64,000 bases of DNA from Rubrolithibacter danxiaensis (GCF_047272945.1 NZ_JBKOPS010000004.1:124001-188000); one strand, 5' to 3'. Positions 27,063-36,225 are shown, numbered from the stretch's first letter. A program made the numbers and translations. Notes: generated by a model from the sequence alone, not told the origin.

Positions 27063-27987
27063 AATTTTTCCTTTCCCATTCTATTGTACGCTGTAATCCC
27101 TGATCAAAAGGTGTAAGTTTAAAAGAAATCATCTCACGTAATTTATTAACATTAAGGCTAAGGCTCATAATATCAGAAGGTCGAGCACTTTGATACTCAA
27201 CTATGAAAGTTGGTATTAACTCTTTAATTTTACCTAATATAAAATTGAGAGAGAAGCTCTCCCCCGAGCCAATATTGATAGTTTCATTTTGAATTCTACG
27301 AGTAACCAATTCAAATAGAACTTCGATAATATTTTCAACAAATATATAGTCTTTGGATTGATTTCCATTTCCCCATACTACAAAAGGCTCTCTTTTCAAT
27401 GCTTTTCTAACGGCAATATTAATTACCCCTTGGCGATTTGAATGGTGAAACGGTCCATAAGGATTAGATAATCGTAAAATTAGATAATCAAAGCCATACT
27501 GCTTATGATATAATTTGATATACTGTTCTACTGTCCATTTCAGTATTCCATAAGAACTTATTGGTTGACAAGGATATTCTTCTTTGAGCTTATCATTATC
27601 ATACTCGCCATATACGGCTCCACCAGATGAAAGATATACAATGGAATGACAACTGTATGAGCGCATGATTTCTAATAAGTTAATTGTACAAATTAAGTTA
27701 TCATTAATATCAGATTTAATATCAAGATTTGAAGATAAAGGAATTGTAGTACATGCAAAATGAAAAACTTTTGTAAATCTTTCCCTTTTAAAAAGACATG
27801 ACAAAAGATCAAGGTCGCCATAACTACCTTTGACATATTTAATAGAAGAGTTCTGTATAACAATTCTGCTATCAGAGCGGGAAAGCACTGTAATTTCACA
27901 GGAGTCAGTCAACGAATTAACATAATTAATTAAATTTAATCCTATGAAACCACTCCCACCTATAACTAATATTCGCTCTTTCATCAT
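27052..27987 (-). CDS. NAD-dependent sugar epimerase/dehydratase (GalE-like extended SDR)
   Basis: A 311-residue extended SDR. It shows LVIGGSGFIGLNLI at the N-terminus, YLSSGGAVYG with the catalytic Ser region, SSYGILK as the Y-x3-K pair, LRLSNPYGPF and NGNQSKDYIFVEN. This pattern fits UDP-hexose or UDP-HexNAc 4-epimerases. Cluster 2 also holds a UDP-HexNAc 6-dehydrogenase (39707), so one possibility is a TviC-like role making UDP-GalNAcA, but the sequence does not decide this. It starts 3 bases after the GT4 stop and overlaps the next GT2. Confidence 0.78.
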   Translation of the reverse strand: MMKERILVIGGSGFIGLNLINYVNSLTDSCEITVLSRSDSRIVIQNSSIKYVKGSYGDLDLLSCLFKRERFTKVFHFACTTIPLSSNLDIKSDINDNLICTINLLEIMRSYSCHSIVYLSSGGAVYGEYDNDKLKEEYPCQPISSYGILKWTVEQYIKLYHKQYGFDYLILRLSNPYGPFHHSNRQGVINIAVRKALKREPFVVWGNGNQSKDYIFVENIIEVLFELVTRRIQNETINIGSGESFSLNFILGKIKELIPTFIVEYQSARPSDIMSLSLNVNKLREMISFKLTPFDQGLQRTIEWERKNYGQ

Positions 27988-27990
27988 AAT

Positions 27991-29268
27991 TTAATCATTC
28001 TCAACCTCCTGATACAATTTAACAAGGCTCCTACCATATTTTTCTGGTGTATAATTTTGAAATGAGTCCTTGGCGGCATTGGATAACTTTGTGCAAAAAT
28101 CAGGGTCGTCATATAATCTTTTAATACTTTCTGCTAAATTCCGAGATAAATTTTTCGTCTCACAATTGACTAATATCCCATTTTCTCCTGATTGAATCGC
28201 CTGAGCTATCCCAGCGAAATCGCTTGCAATAATAGGTTTTCCTAGTTGAAGAGCCGTTAGAATTACTAATGGCATATCTTCATGACTAATAGAAGGTAGT
28301 ACAAATATATTGCAAGCAGATATATAATCTGGACTATCGGTCCTATAGCCCAAGAAGGAGAAAATTTTCTCAAGTCCTTTGGTTGTCACAATATCTTTAA
28401 GCTTTTTTTCGTCTTCACCGTCTCCTATTAACAAAACTTGAATAGTATCTTCAATATCCTTTCGTTCCTTAACCAACTGATCAATTGCCTCTATTAAATA
28501 AGCTTGTCCCTTTCGTTTTGTCAAGAATGCCACCTGAACTATTAAAAATTTACTTTTAGATAATTGCAAATCCTTTAATACTTCTGCACGACTTCTCTTT
28601 ACTGTTGAAGGTTCAACACAGTTATTGAATACCACAATTTTTTCACTATCGAATTTTCTATTTGTTATTAAGCTATTCTTAGCAAGAAAAGAAGCGGTAA
28701 TAAATTTATCCACATAAGAAACGATTTTTCTATCAAAAAAAACGTCCCAAACGGCCTTTCGCTTCTGTGCCTGATTGTTTACCTGGTAAATTACAGTAGC
28801 TTCATGAAATATCTTATTAATCCAAACTAATAGATTACAATTTTTTGCAGCAGGATACCCTCCATTATTAACATGAACTATATCAGGTTTTACCTTCTTT
28901 AATAGAAGAAAAAGTATTACTGCATTCCAGAGGGTATAAATCTGAAATTTCTGCAAAATATAAAATGGAAGTTTCATTACTGCCTTAACCAAAAAAGGTA
29001 ACTGTAAACAGTTTATTTTAAAAAATAAGGTCTCGTTTGAAAGTAACATTAATGGAAAAATGAGTTGTTTTGAAACATTTCTATAATCGTCCTTCATGCC
29101 GATATTATAACTCGAATGAGCACGATATGAAAAGTATACTTCAAAGTGTGCCTTAATTATTTCATTTTTTATCAAAAATGAAATAAGCCTTTCACTTCCC
29201 CCATAAATATAGCAGTCTGAAAAAACAAGTATCTTTTTTCTATTCACAGTTTCTGTTGTATAATTCAA
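27991..29268 (-). CDS. Glycosyltransferase family 4
   Basis: A 425-residue GT-B glycosyltransferase. The start MNYTTETVNRKKILVFSD is followed by a YGGSERLISFL glycine loop. The N-terminal domain is about 40 residues longer than in the other GT4 proteins here. The C-terminal domain has LIVQVAFLTKRKGQAYLIEA, FSFLGYRTDSPDYI and PSISHEDMPLVILTALQLGKPIIASDFAG, the donor-binding stretch with E-x7 spacing partly altered. It is preceded by the only gap over 300 bases inside cluster 2, so it may start a separate transcript. Function beyond glycosyl transfer is unknown. Confidence 0.83.
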   Translation of the reverse strand: MNYTTETVNRKKILVFSDCYIYGGSERLISFLIKNEIIKAHFEVYFSYRAHSSYNIGMKDDYRNVSKQLIFPLMLLSNETLFFKINCLQLPFLVKAVMKLPFYILQKFQIYTLWNAVILFLLLKKVKPDIVHVNNGGYPAAKNCNLLVWINKIFHEATVIYQVNNQAQKRKAVWDVFFDRKIVSYVDKFITASFLAKNSLITNRKFDSEKIVVFNNCVEPSTVKRSRAEVLKDLQLSKSKFLIVQVAFLTKRKGQAYLIEAIDQLVKERKDIEDTIQVLLIGDGEDEKKLKDIVTTKGLEKIFSFLGYRTDSPDYISACNIFVLPSISHEDMPLVILTALQLGKPIIASDFAGIAQAIQSGENGILVNCETKNLSRNLAESIKRLYDDPDFCTKLSNAAKDSFQNYTPEKYGRSLVKLYQEVEND

Positions 29269-29592
29269 GGTGAATCTTTAATGAGTTGAGCGAAAATAAA
29301 TATGAAAATGATTTTCATACATGGTTAGATTACTCTGATAATTAATAATAATTTCTTAAAAAAATCTACCTTGTATCTTTCCACACATGGAAAAGTCTAT
29401 CCTTCCTATTTTAGAATAAAATTGTAAAACTCTAAAAGAACCGCAGAATACAACCATTTAAAATGACTAGATATAAATCTCGATTTATCTTCCAAATACG
29501 ATAGGATTCTTTATTATTTCACATGTCCTCCAAATGTTCTAAAACTAGATATATCAACACTTACTCGAATTCATTAAATAACTAATATTACT
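29269..29592. other. AT-rich 324-base gap inside cluster 2, no gene seen
   Basis: No open frame of useful length is visible on either strand. The sequence is very A/T-rich. The one structure I see is a weak inverted repeat at 29301-29319 (TATGAAAA, three-base loop, TTTTCATA). I found no exact TAnnTTTG element in either orientation. It could hold a promoter for the GT4 gene at 27991-29268, or be what remains of a lost gene. Confidence 0.6.
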
Positions 29593-31155
29593 TTAATCAA
29601 TAAATTTTTCTTTCTTATGATTCCTACTTGGCATCAAAGAATAAAACAATTCTATATATATTTCTTTTACTAATTTTCTAAAATCCTTAGATAATAAGTA
29701 ATAGGACATAATCCCAATAATAAAATATAACAATACAAATCCTAAATATTGAAGTAATTCTAATCTTCCTTTTGTTGTTGGTAAATTCTCTTTAAATATG
29801 AAATTAAAAAAAATTAAAATGACAATAGTAGCTAAAGACGGCAGAATGCTTCTACTAAAAAACCTTTTCCAATTAATAAAAAACATCTTTTGACTGTAAT
29901 AGAAATATAAAGTTGCGGAAACTGTAATCGCCAAAAACTTAAAAAGCCCAAAAGCCATTAAATTTAAATAATTAAAAGTTGATGCTATTCCTATCCAGTA
30001 TATTAATGGCAACAAAGCACTACTTAAGTAAAGTCCTCTTATCCTTTGCATAGCAACCATTGCTATTGAAGTAGGATTTGACAAAAAAGTATAGTAGTAA
30101 CTGGCAAACATTATAGTAATAATAGGAATAGAACTTCTGTAACTTACCCCAACCCAAGTATAAATAAAGCTTTTCATCGTAAGTATCAGAACTGTAGTCG
30201 GAATAACTGAGAAAGGCAAACCTATCATTAATATTTTATTATAGGCGAGAGTAAACTTATTCATTTCATCTCTTCCAATAAAATGATTAAATTTAGCCGT
30301 AAATGGGTTGTAAATTATACTGTATAATGACCTCGACAACATCATTACTGAAATACAAATATTAAAAATGGCAACTTCTTTCAATCCCACAAACTTCCCA
30401 ATCACAAGAGAATCCATTTCATAATATAGAATCCAGGATATTGTAACAAACAAACTATTAAAAGCAAGTTTTTTTGATTTACTGTAAATTTCTGGGCTAA
30501 ACTTTACAGCTTTTATTAAAGCTATAAAATTGTAGCCAAAATATTTTATAGCTAAGATACCGCCAATAAGGACGGAGACAAGAGTTATAACTTGAGTAAA
30601 AAGATAATATTCAACAATATGGTACCCTCCATTGCGAAAGAAGTAAAATGCCATCAATATTTTTAATAGGTTCAACAAGGAAAATACCCTCTGATATAGA
30701 TAGTCATGAAGTCTTATATTAAAGATAAGCTGCAAACTTCTGTGAGCAATTAAAACTGGCAAAGAAAACACAAATACTAAAAATAGATTTTTTGCTAAAT
30801 TTAAATCTGTTGTAGTAGATAATCCTTTAAGAATATGTTGAGGGTTAAACGCGAGGAAAAGTATTAACAATCCAAAAAGACAAAAAACTAAAAACATGAT
30901 AAAGAATACAAATCCGAGAACCTTTTCCTCCTCCTCGCGATCATTCCTCGCGTAGGCTTCACTTGCAAACTTTACTCCTGCAGTTAAAAAGCCGAAATCA
31001 GCATATGAAAGAAACAAATTTAATGAAACCACAAAAGAATAAATACCAAAATAATTCTGATTTGAAGCTAGAAAAGGAGTCACCACGAACATGGTTGCAA
31101 AACCGCTTAACAATGAAATAACTTGCCAGAGATAGATTTTTAGAAATTGTTTCAT
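29593..31155 (-). CDS. Oligosaccharide flippase (Wzx-like), cluster 2
   Basis: A 520-residue polytopic protein of the polysaccharide transporter (MOP) superfamily. The opening is IYLWQVISLLSGFATMFVVTPFLA, then YFGIYSFVVSLNLFLSYADFG and GVKFASEAYARNDREEEEKVLG, a motif typical of Wzx-type proteins with an acidic cytoplasmic loop. About 12-14 hydrophobic segments follow, ending in a Lys-rich cytoplasmic tail. It is larger and clearly diverged from the cluster 1 flippase (2414), consistent with a different lipid-linked substrate. It is separated from the preceding gene by one base. It would export the repeat unit likely to carry pseudaminic acid. Confidence 0.85.
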   Translation of the reverse strand: MKQFLKIYLWQVISLLSGFATMFVVTPFLASNQNYFGIYSFVVSLNLFLSYADFGFLTAGVKFASEAYARNDREEEEKVLGFVFFIMFLVFCLFGLLILFLAFNPQHILKGLSTTTDLNLAKNLFLVFVFSLPVLIAHRSLQLIFNIRLHDYLYQRVFSLLNLLKILMAFYFFRNGGYHIVEYYLFTQVITLVSVLIGGILAIKYFGYNFIALIKAVKFSPEIYSKSKKLAFNSLFVTISWILYYEMDSLVIGKFVGLKEVAIFNICISVMMLSRSLYSIIYNPFTAKFNHFIGRDEMNKFTLAYNKILMIGLPFSVIPTTVLILTMKSFIYTWVGVSYRSSIPIITIMFASYYYTFLSNPTSIAMVAMQRIRGLYLSSALLPLIYWIGIASTFNYLNLMAFGLFKFLAITVSATLYFYYSQKMFFINWKRFFSRSILPSLATIVILIFFNFIFKENLPTTKGRLELLQYLGFVLLYFIIGIMSYYLLSKDFRKLVKEIYIELFYSLMPSRNHKKEKFID

Positions 31156-31156
31156 T

Positions 31157-32428
31157 TTAAGCTATAAGCTTCAAGAACTTTTGAAAATCATCATTATTAA
31201 CCTCAAAATAATCCTTCAATAAGTGGAAATCGATATTTGTTTTAGGAAGTGTTACGTGTCTTTGGAAATCCTCGAAGGTCTTAGTTAATTTAATAAATGA
31301 TGAACCATCAAATGGTGATACAAGTTCTGCCCCTGCTATGATTTCATCTTTAATAATTGGATCATACAAGATATAGTTAACTCCAGCAATCAAAGAATCT
31401 AGAATCATAGTAGAAGAAGGTCCAACAACCAAAGATGCTTTGGATAAAGCCTGGGACTTATTTATGAGTTCAATTGAATAAAAATTATCAATAAGGTTTT
31501 TCTGATAAAATAAAGTACTTTCTGCCGGATGTAAACGTAGTTTAGCACTTTTAACACCAAATTTTTTTAGATTCTCCTTTACAAGCTCCAAATAATAAAG
31601 AGAAGTTGTCCTATCACTGAGAATAAGTTCATTACTAGAACTAGGGGTTCCGGGAAGGGCTTTAGAGAGTACTAAGACATTTGAAAAGTCAGACCTTAAT
31701 GTTGATTCTATAAAATCAGAATAAATTGGATGTTTTAAACATAGGATCTTTTCTGCCGGTACTCCGCTTTTTTTATATAAGTCTTTAATTCCATTACCCC
31801 ATACTATAAGATAATCTGCTCTGTTATCGTCAATCCCATTACATCTAGCAGGCAATCCATGCAAATAAACAAAAGTAGGAATCCTATTTTCTCTAGCAAT
31901 TTTAATTGATATATTTTCGTAGAAAGATAAATCGTTAGGAACAATTAAGCAACGCACTTTATGACTTTTAAAAAGCCTTGCGAGTTCCACTTGATAATCA
32001 AAAATAAGTTTCTGAAACTTAGAAGAAAAAAAATCTTTTAGTTCCCTTTTACGAAGGACTGTATTAATTCTTTTAATAAGCACACTTAGCTGAAAGGAAG
32101 AAAGATTAGATTGACTTAAAGAAACAGACCAAGGAGGTAAAAGTGTTATACAATCCTTTATCTGTAAATTCACGTAGGCGTTACTCAATATTATTTTTTT
32201 TTTGTGTCTTTTGGATATTAATAACAGTTTAATAATAAAAAAGACTTCAAAAAAGCTTTTGATTTTTTTTTTAACAAATTTCTTTAAAGTATTAACGTTC
32301 GCATTTTGATGATCACCATAATTATATAAAGTGTCATTGCTTAAATATAATAAGGAGTCGTAAAGGTCCGAATCATAATTAGAGGTTATAGAATTATAGT
32401 AGTAATTATTTTTTTGCTTATTATTCAT
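31157..32428 (-). CDS. Unassigned GT-B-like protein, candidate CMP-nonulosonate glycosyltransferase
   Basis: A 423-residue soluble protein I cannot place in a named family. The first 50 residues are unusually rich in Tyr, Asn, Asp and Ser. The second half looks like the C-terminal domain of GT-B enzymes: VYLHGLPARCNG, ADYLIVWGNGIKDLY, then KLRLHPAES near residue 300 and VVGPSSTMILDSLIAG near 340. A conserved His-Pro followed by a Ser-Ser/Thr motif is what CMP-sialic acid and CMP-Kdo transferases of the polysialyltransferase and KpsC/S types show. It starts 23 bases after pseI and precedes the flippase. A role adding pseudaminic acid is therefore attractive but is inference. Confidence 0.6.
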   Translation of the reverse strand: MNNKQKNNYYYNSITSNYDSDLYDSLLYLSNDTLYNYGDHQNANVNTLKKFVKKKIKSFFEVFFIIKLLLISKRHKKKIILSNAYVNLQIKDCITLLPPWSVSLSQSNLSSFQLSVLIKRINTVLRKRELKDFFSSKFQKLIFDYQVELARLFKSHKVRCLIVPNDLSFYENISIKIARENRIPTFVYLHGLPARCNGIDDNRADYLIVWGNGIKDLYKKSGVPAEKILCLKHPIYSDFIESTLRSDFSNVLVLSKALPGTPSSSNELILSDRTTSLYYLELVKENLKKFGVKSAKLRLHPAESTLFYQKNLIDNFYSIELINKSQALSKASLVVGPSSTMILDSLIAGVNYILYDPIIKDEIIAGAELVSPFDGSSFIKLTKTFEDFQRHVTLPKTNIDFHLLKDYFEVNNDDFQKFLKLIA

Positions 32429-32451
32429 TTAATACTGCCTTTATATTCAAT

Positions 32452-33498
32452 CTACAGGTCTTCAATAACATTAGATGTTAAGGCTGTACCTCTCTCTAGG
32501 GCTACTTTCACTGTTTTTCCCAATAATTCTTTATAATATCTAGGGTGAAGCCCGTATCCCGGCCTTATTGAACGTACATTTCTTTCAGTAATCATCTCAC
32601 CGGCCTTAATATTTTCCACAACATATAGAGAGCGGCAAAACTCCCGGCCTTTTCTTTGCTTTTCGGTTAAGGTATAATCTACTACACCAATTGCTCTTTC
32701 TGCCTCCCTTACCGCCTTGACCATCTCTGTAAATTCCTGTTCATTCATAGAAAAAGAAGCATCAGGCCCGCCAATGGAGCGATCTAAGATAAAATGCTTT
32801 TCAATGATCTTTGCGCCAAAACATGTAGCGACAACGGGAACAGTACTCCCTATAGTATGATCAGACAAACCAGTGATTACACCATAACGGTCTGCCATAT
32901 CTTTAACCATCATCATATTTGCTTCATCTATCGGCGCAGGGTAACTTGAGGTACATTTCAATAAAGCAATGTCATAATTTTGCATTCTATGGCAGGAATC
33001 TAATGCGAGAGCAATATCTTCTTCCGTAGCAATCCCAGTAGAAATAATAATCGGTTTTCCTTTAGAAGCAACTAGTTCAATTAAAGGGATATCCGTAATT
33101 TCAAAAGAGGCTATTTTATAGGCCGGCGCATTAAGGTTTTCTAATAGCTCTACAGCAGTAGGATCAAAGGGGGAGGAAAAACAGATTAATCCTTCATCTG
33201 TTGCTGTTTTAAACAATTTTTCATGCCATTCCCAGGGGGTATAGGCCTCCTTGTATAAATCATGCAAATACTTTCCATCCCAAATAGTCCCTTGTTTTAA
33301 TTTAAAATCGTCAGTTTTAGCATCGATAGTTATAGTATCAGCGGTATATGTTTGTAGCTTTATTGCATCAGCTCCCGCACGCTTAGCTGCTTTAATTGTT
33401 GCTAAAGCATTTTCTAAACTTCCATTATGATTGGCAGAAAGCTCGGCGATAATAAATACTGAGCTATTGCTACTTATTTTATAATTTCCTATTTGCAT
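32452..33498 (-). CDS. pseI: Pseudaminic acid synthase
   Basis: A 348-residue NeuB-family synthase that condenses phosphoenolpyruvate with 6-deoxy-2,4-diacetamido-altrose to give pseudaminic acid. The TIM-barrel part shows FIIAELSANHNG, AGADAIKLQTYTADT, CFSSPFDPTAVELLE, YKIASFEITD, ISTGIAT, LLKCTSSYPAP and LSDHTIG. ELSANHNG with KLQTYT and FEITD fits PseI better than NeuB. The C-terminal antifreeze-like SAF domain (about 285-345) reads SLYVVENIKAGEMI to HPRYYKELLGK. Its ATG lies 20 bases inside the end of the pseG frame. Together with pseB, C, F and G it completes the pathway. Confidence 0.93.
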   Translation of the reverse strand: MQIGNYKISSNSSVFIIAELSANHNGSLENALATIKAAKRAGADAIKLQTYTADTITIDAKTDDFKLKQGTIWDGKYLHDLYKEAYTPWEWHEKLFKTATDEGLICFSSPFDPTAVELLENLNAPAYKIASFEITDIPLIELVASKGKPIIISTGIATEEDIALALDSCHRMQNYDIALLKCTSSYPAPIDEANMMMVKDMADRYGVITGLSDHTIGSTVPVVATCFGAKIIEKHFILDRSIGGPDASFSMNEQEFTEMVKAVREAERAIGVVDYTLTEKQRKGREFCRSLYVVENIKAGEMITERNVRSIRPGYGLHPRYYKELLGKTVKVALERGTALTSNVIEDL

Positions 33499-34930
33499 CC
33501 TTATTTATTAAAATTGAATATTGATAATTATTCTCTTTTATCTCTCTCTTAAAGCCTAATTTTTCGAAAGCTTTACAGGATGCGATATTCTGAGGTTGTA
33601 CAATTCCTACAATTCGTTTAAAAGAACTTTTTTCTTCATTAGATAACGCTGCAACTCCTTTTTTAAGCAGTATTATACCCAACCCTATATTTTGAAAGTC
33701 ACTATCAACTAAATAACTTATTAGTGCATCCTGCTCTTTAATGTTAAATCTGATAGACCCAACAAGCTTTTGACCAAATTCTGCTATATAATAGAAGCAT
33801 TTTCCATCCTCGAGAGTTTTTAAAAACCAATTACAATGTTCTTCATAATTAATTTTGTGCTGATTAAATGAAAAAGCCCTGATAGCATTACTTGAAGCCC
33901 AATTATATGTAATACCCACATCTGCTTTTTCTACTTTGCGTAAACTTACCTCTAGTTCTATATTTAGTTGACGGAAAATTTTCAATACCCTTACATCTGA
34001 TTCCCCATCAATTATTGAAAGTGTGCTTTTTTGCGTTTCAAAACATTTATTGAATGCTACTTTCAAATTTCCAGCTGAAAAATTTTCCGCACTAATAAAA
34101 AGGCCCAAAGTTTTATATTCCTCAAAAAAGACCTTTTGATTATCCACATTCATTCCTGAAATTACTTTACAACCTACAGCCAAAGCTTCTAATAATATTC
34201 CGCTCGCAGGCACCACTGCTAAATCAGATCTCAACATTAAAGCAGCCATTTTATTATCATCAATTGAGTGATAACATTTGACCTTAGCACTTTTTTCTGA
34301 AATTATTTTTAATTCCTTTTCATATGGGTATGCTGCTCCTGTTACTACAATGATTTTCTTTATAGAAGCATAGCAGAGTGCGATTTGAAGTGTAAGTGTA
34401 GTCAGGTTTTTATGGTCAGATCCGCCAAAACAAATCAAAACAGTTCCAATATTAGCAATTACCCGTTTTTTTTTTGCTGCTTTCAAAAAAGCCGGACGCA
34501 ATAAAGCATATTCCACCCCTAACGCAAATTGTGTATAAAGTTGAGTTTGATAATTAATTTTTTTAACTCCTGGTGCATGATTAATAATCAAATCAGCATA
34601 AAATTCTTTATCGTGTAGATCATCAATACAAACAAGCTTACAGCCAGTGTCTTTTACCCTTTTTTGATATGCAGTGCCTAGTCCGTAATGATCCAGTACA
34701 ACAATTTCTTTTCCACTTAGCTCTGCAAAAAACTCTTTTTCGTGATCAAATTTTCTAAATGAAAATCTCGCATCCTCTATTTCTCGATGTAAAGCTTGGG
34801 GAGCTTCTTTAGATGCAAAATAAATATCAAATTCATCTTTAAGCATCTGAGCAAGCGCTATACAACGAATTATATGTCCAAGGCCTATTTGGGCATTTCC
34901 ATCAGCTCTAATCCAAATTTTCCTTTTCAT
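33479..34930 (-). CDS. pseG: PseG nucleotide-sugar hydrolase fused to a C-terminal GNAT acyltransferase
   Basis: About 483 residues from ATG 34930. The frame extends to TTG 34945, but the ATG lies 8 bases after the pseH-like stop and begins MKRKIWIRADG. Residues 1-310 are PseG, which hydrolyses UDP-2,4-diacetamido-2,4,6-trideoxy-altrose. Visible signs are IRADGNAQIGLGHIIRC, including the catalytic His region, CIDDLHDKEFYADLIINH, and LICFGGSDHKN. Residues about 325-483 form a GNAT domain (VGSIRFNIKEQDALISYLV, NIGLGIILLKKG, AFEKLGFKRE). Campylobacter PseG ends after the first domain. Fusions like this occur elsewhere, but here a separate PseH-like gene is next door, so one pathway has two acyltransferase domains. 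Confidence 0.9.
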   Translation of the reverse strand: MKRKIWIRADGNAQIGLGHIIRCIALAQMLKDEFDIYFASKEAPQALHREIEDARFSFRKFDHEKEFFAELSGKEIVVLDHYGLGTAYQKRVKDTGCKLVCIDDLHDKEFYADLIINHAPGVKKINYQTQLYTQFALGVEYALLRPAFLKAAKKKRVIANIGTVLICFGGSDHKNLTTLTLQIALCYASIKKIIVVTGAAYPYEKELKIISEKSAKVKCYHSIDDNKMAALMLRSDLAVVPASGILLEALAVGCKVISGMNVDNQKVFFEEYKTLGLFISAENFSAGNLKVAFNKCFETQKSTLSIIDGESDVRVLKIFRQLNIELEVSLRKVEKADVGITYNWASSNAIRAFSFNQHKINYEEHCNWFLKTLEDGKCFYYIAEFGQKLVGSIRFNIKEQDALISYLVDSDFQNIGLGIILLKKGVAALSNEEKSSFKRIVGIVQPQNIASCKAFEKLGFKREIKENNYQYSILINKDANRKL

Positions 34931-34938
34931 AGATGAAA

Positions 34939-35490
34939 CTACCAAGAGCCCTCAATCATTTTATTCTCTAACAAAAGCTTATACATTTGTTTTTCCGTCA
35001 AATTTAGTGGCCACGAAGAAGTAGGCCTAGAAATTTCTATAAAATCTTCGGTTTCAATAATCGAAGTAAATCCAAATTTCAATCCAAGTTTTATAGATCT
35101 TTTATTTGTCTTATATATTTTGCCAAAAATATAAGGAAAATTAAAATTAGAAACTAGAAAGCTCAATCCATAATAGTATAATCTTATTCCATTCCTTGTG
35201 CCAAAAAAATTTGGAGAGCTAAAATAGCCGTAATAAACTTTAGAAGTACCTAATCCAACCAAAGAAATTGATCCACAATAAGTGTTATCCTTATAAGCAG
35301 CAAAATAAACAGTTTGTGAAGATGTTTTTAAACTGTTAACAAATTCATAATGCTCCTTATGCTCAATTAAACATGTATTATCCATCCAACATCTTACTTC
35401 CAAATGATTTCTTGCTTCAAGTATCTCTTCATGCTGTTCACTTGTTAAATAAATATAATTTTTGAACTCAAAGAAAAAATGCCCTTCCAT
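34939..35490 (-). CDS. PseH-like GNAT N-acetyltransferase
   Basis: About 183 residues from ATG 35490. TTG 35505 is the most upstream option and adds only MLGVV. It is a GNAT-fold acetyltransferase. The EARNHLEVRCWMDNTCLIEHKEHYEFVNSL region matches the PseH pattern of RNH followed by an EH-containing helix. GSISLVGLGTSKVYYGYFSS is the core beta hairpin, and SIKLGLKFGFTSI the C-terminal helix and strand. PseH acetylates N4 of UDP-4-amino-4,6-dideoxy-AltNAc before PseG acts. The pyrophosphate-binding RxxGxG/A loop is poorly conserved (FFGTRNGIRL), which leaves room for altered substrate or donor. It lies between pseF and pseG. Confidence 0.75.
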   Translation of the reverse strand: MEGHFFFEFKNYIYLTSEQHEEILEARNHLEVRCWMDNTCLIEHKEHYEFVNSLKTSSQTVYFAAYKDNTYCGSISLVGLGTSKVYYGYFSSPNFFGTRNGIRLYYYGLSFLVSNFNFPYIFGKIYKTNKRSIKLGLKFGFTSIIETEDFIEISRPTSSWPLNLTEKQMYKLLLENKMIEGSW

Positions 35491-35541
35491 CACCACACCT
35501 AGCAATACGTATACACCTTGTAGCTTATTATTTTAAACGAC

Positions 35542-36225
35542 CTATAACTTCTTCAAAAGCTTATACTTTAATTCGGCAATACTCCAATCAGAAGAACTAT
35601 CAATATCCTGAACATGCTCCTCATTTAATATAATATAAGAAGAGTTGTTTGTTAAAATCGTACTATCATCTTCATATTTTAGCCAGTACCATTGCCCCGC
35701 ATCGTGATATGCACTTTTAAGGTCCTGCGACCTGCTATTTAAATTTTCAGGCCAAATCATATCTACTTTATCATTTTCAACTTGGAGAGCACGCCAAATA
35801 GGATAGCTAAAAGGAACTATGGGAAATACTGAATCAAAATTACCTTCCTTTAATTTAACTAGCCCATCTTTTATATCATCAGGATTAATTAAAGGAGCTG
35901 TTGGATAAATGCAGCAAACATATTCAAAAACTTTGTTCTGCTTGCTTCTGTAATCATTAATAACCTCATTTAAAACATCCATTGTAGTAGCATAATCATC
36001 AGAATTGGCTCTGCTTCTTGTAAAGGGGACTATTGCACCGTATTTAACTGCAATTGTTGCTATTTCTTCATCATCTGTAGAAACCATCACTTCATCAAAA
36101 AGCTTAGTCTTTAAAGCAGTCTCGATTGAATAAGCAATTATAGGTTTACCCAAAAAATCTTTGATATTCTTCCTCGGTATACGTTTACTTCCACCACGAG
36201 CAGGTATAATAGCTAAATTACCCAT
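35542..36225 (-). CDS. pseF: Pseudaminic acid cytidylyltransferase
   Basis: A 227-residue enzyme of the CMP-NeuA family that activates pseudaminic acid with CTP. The N-terminal nucleotide-binding stretch is IPARGGSKRIPRKNIKDFLGKP. VMVSTDDEEIA, RSRANSDDYATTMDVL and CCIYPTAPLINPDDI are standard family segments. The central YHDAGQWYWLK motif is the one that distinguishes PseF from NeuA and LegF. The start overlaps the pseC stop by 8 bases. With pseI in the same cluster, CMP-pseudaminic acid should be the final nucleotide sugar available to a transferase. Confidence 0.92.
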   Translation of the reverse strand: MGNLAIIPARGGSKRIPRKNIKDFLGKPIIAYSIETALKTKLFDEVMVSTDDEEIATIAVKYGAIVPFTRSRANSDDYATTMDVLNEVINDYRSKQNKVFEYVCCIYPTAPLINPDDIKDGLVKLKEGNFDSVFPIVPFSYPIWRALQVENDKVDMIWPENLNSRSQDLKSAYHDAGQWYWLKYEDDSTILTNNSSYIILNEEHVQDIDSSSDWSIAELKYKLLKKL

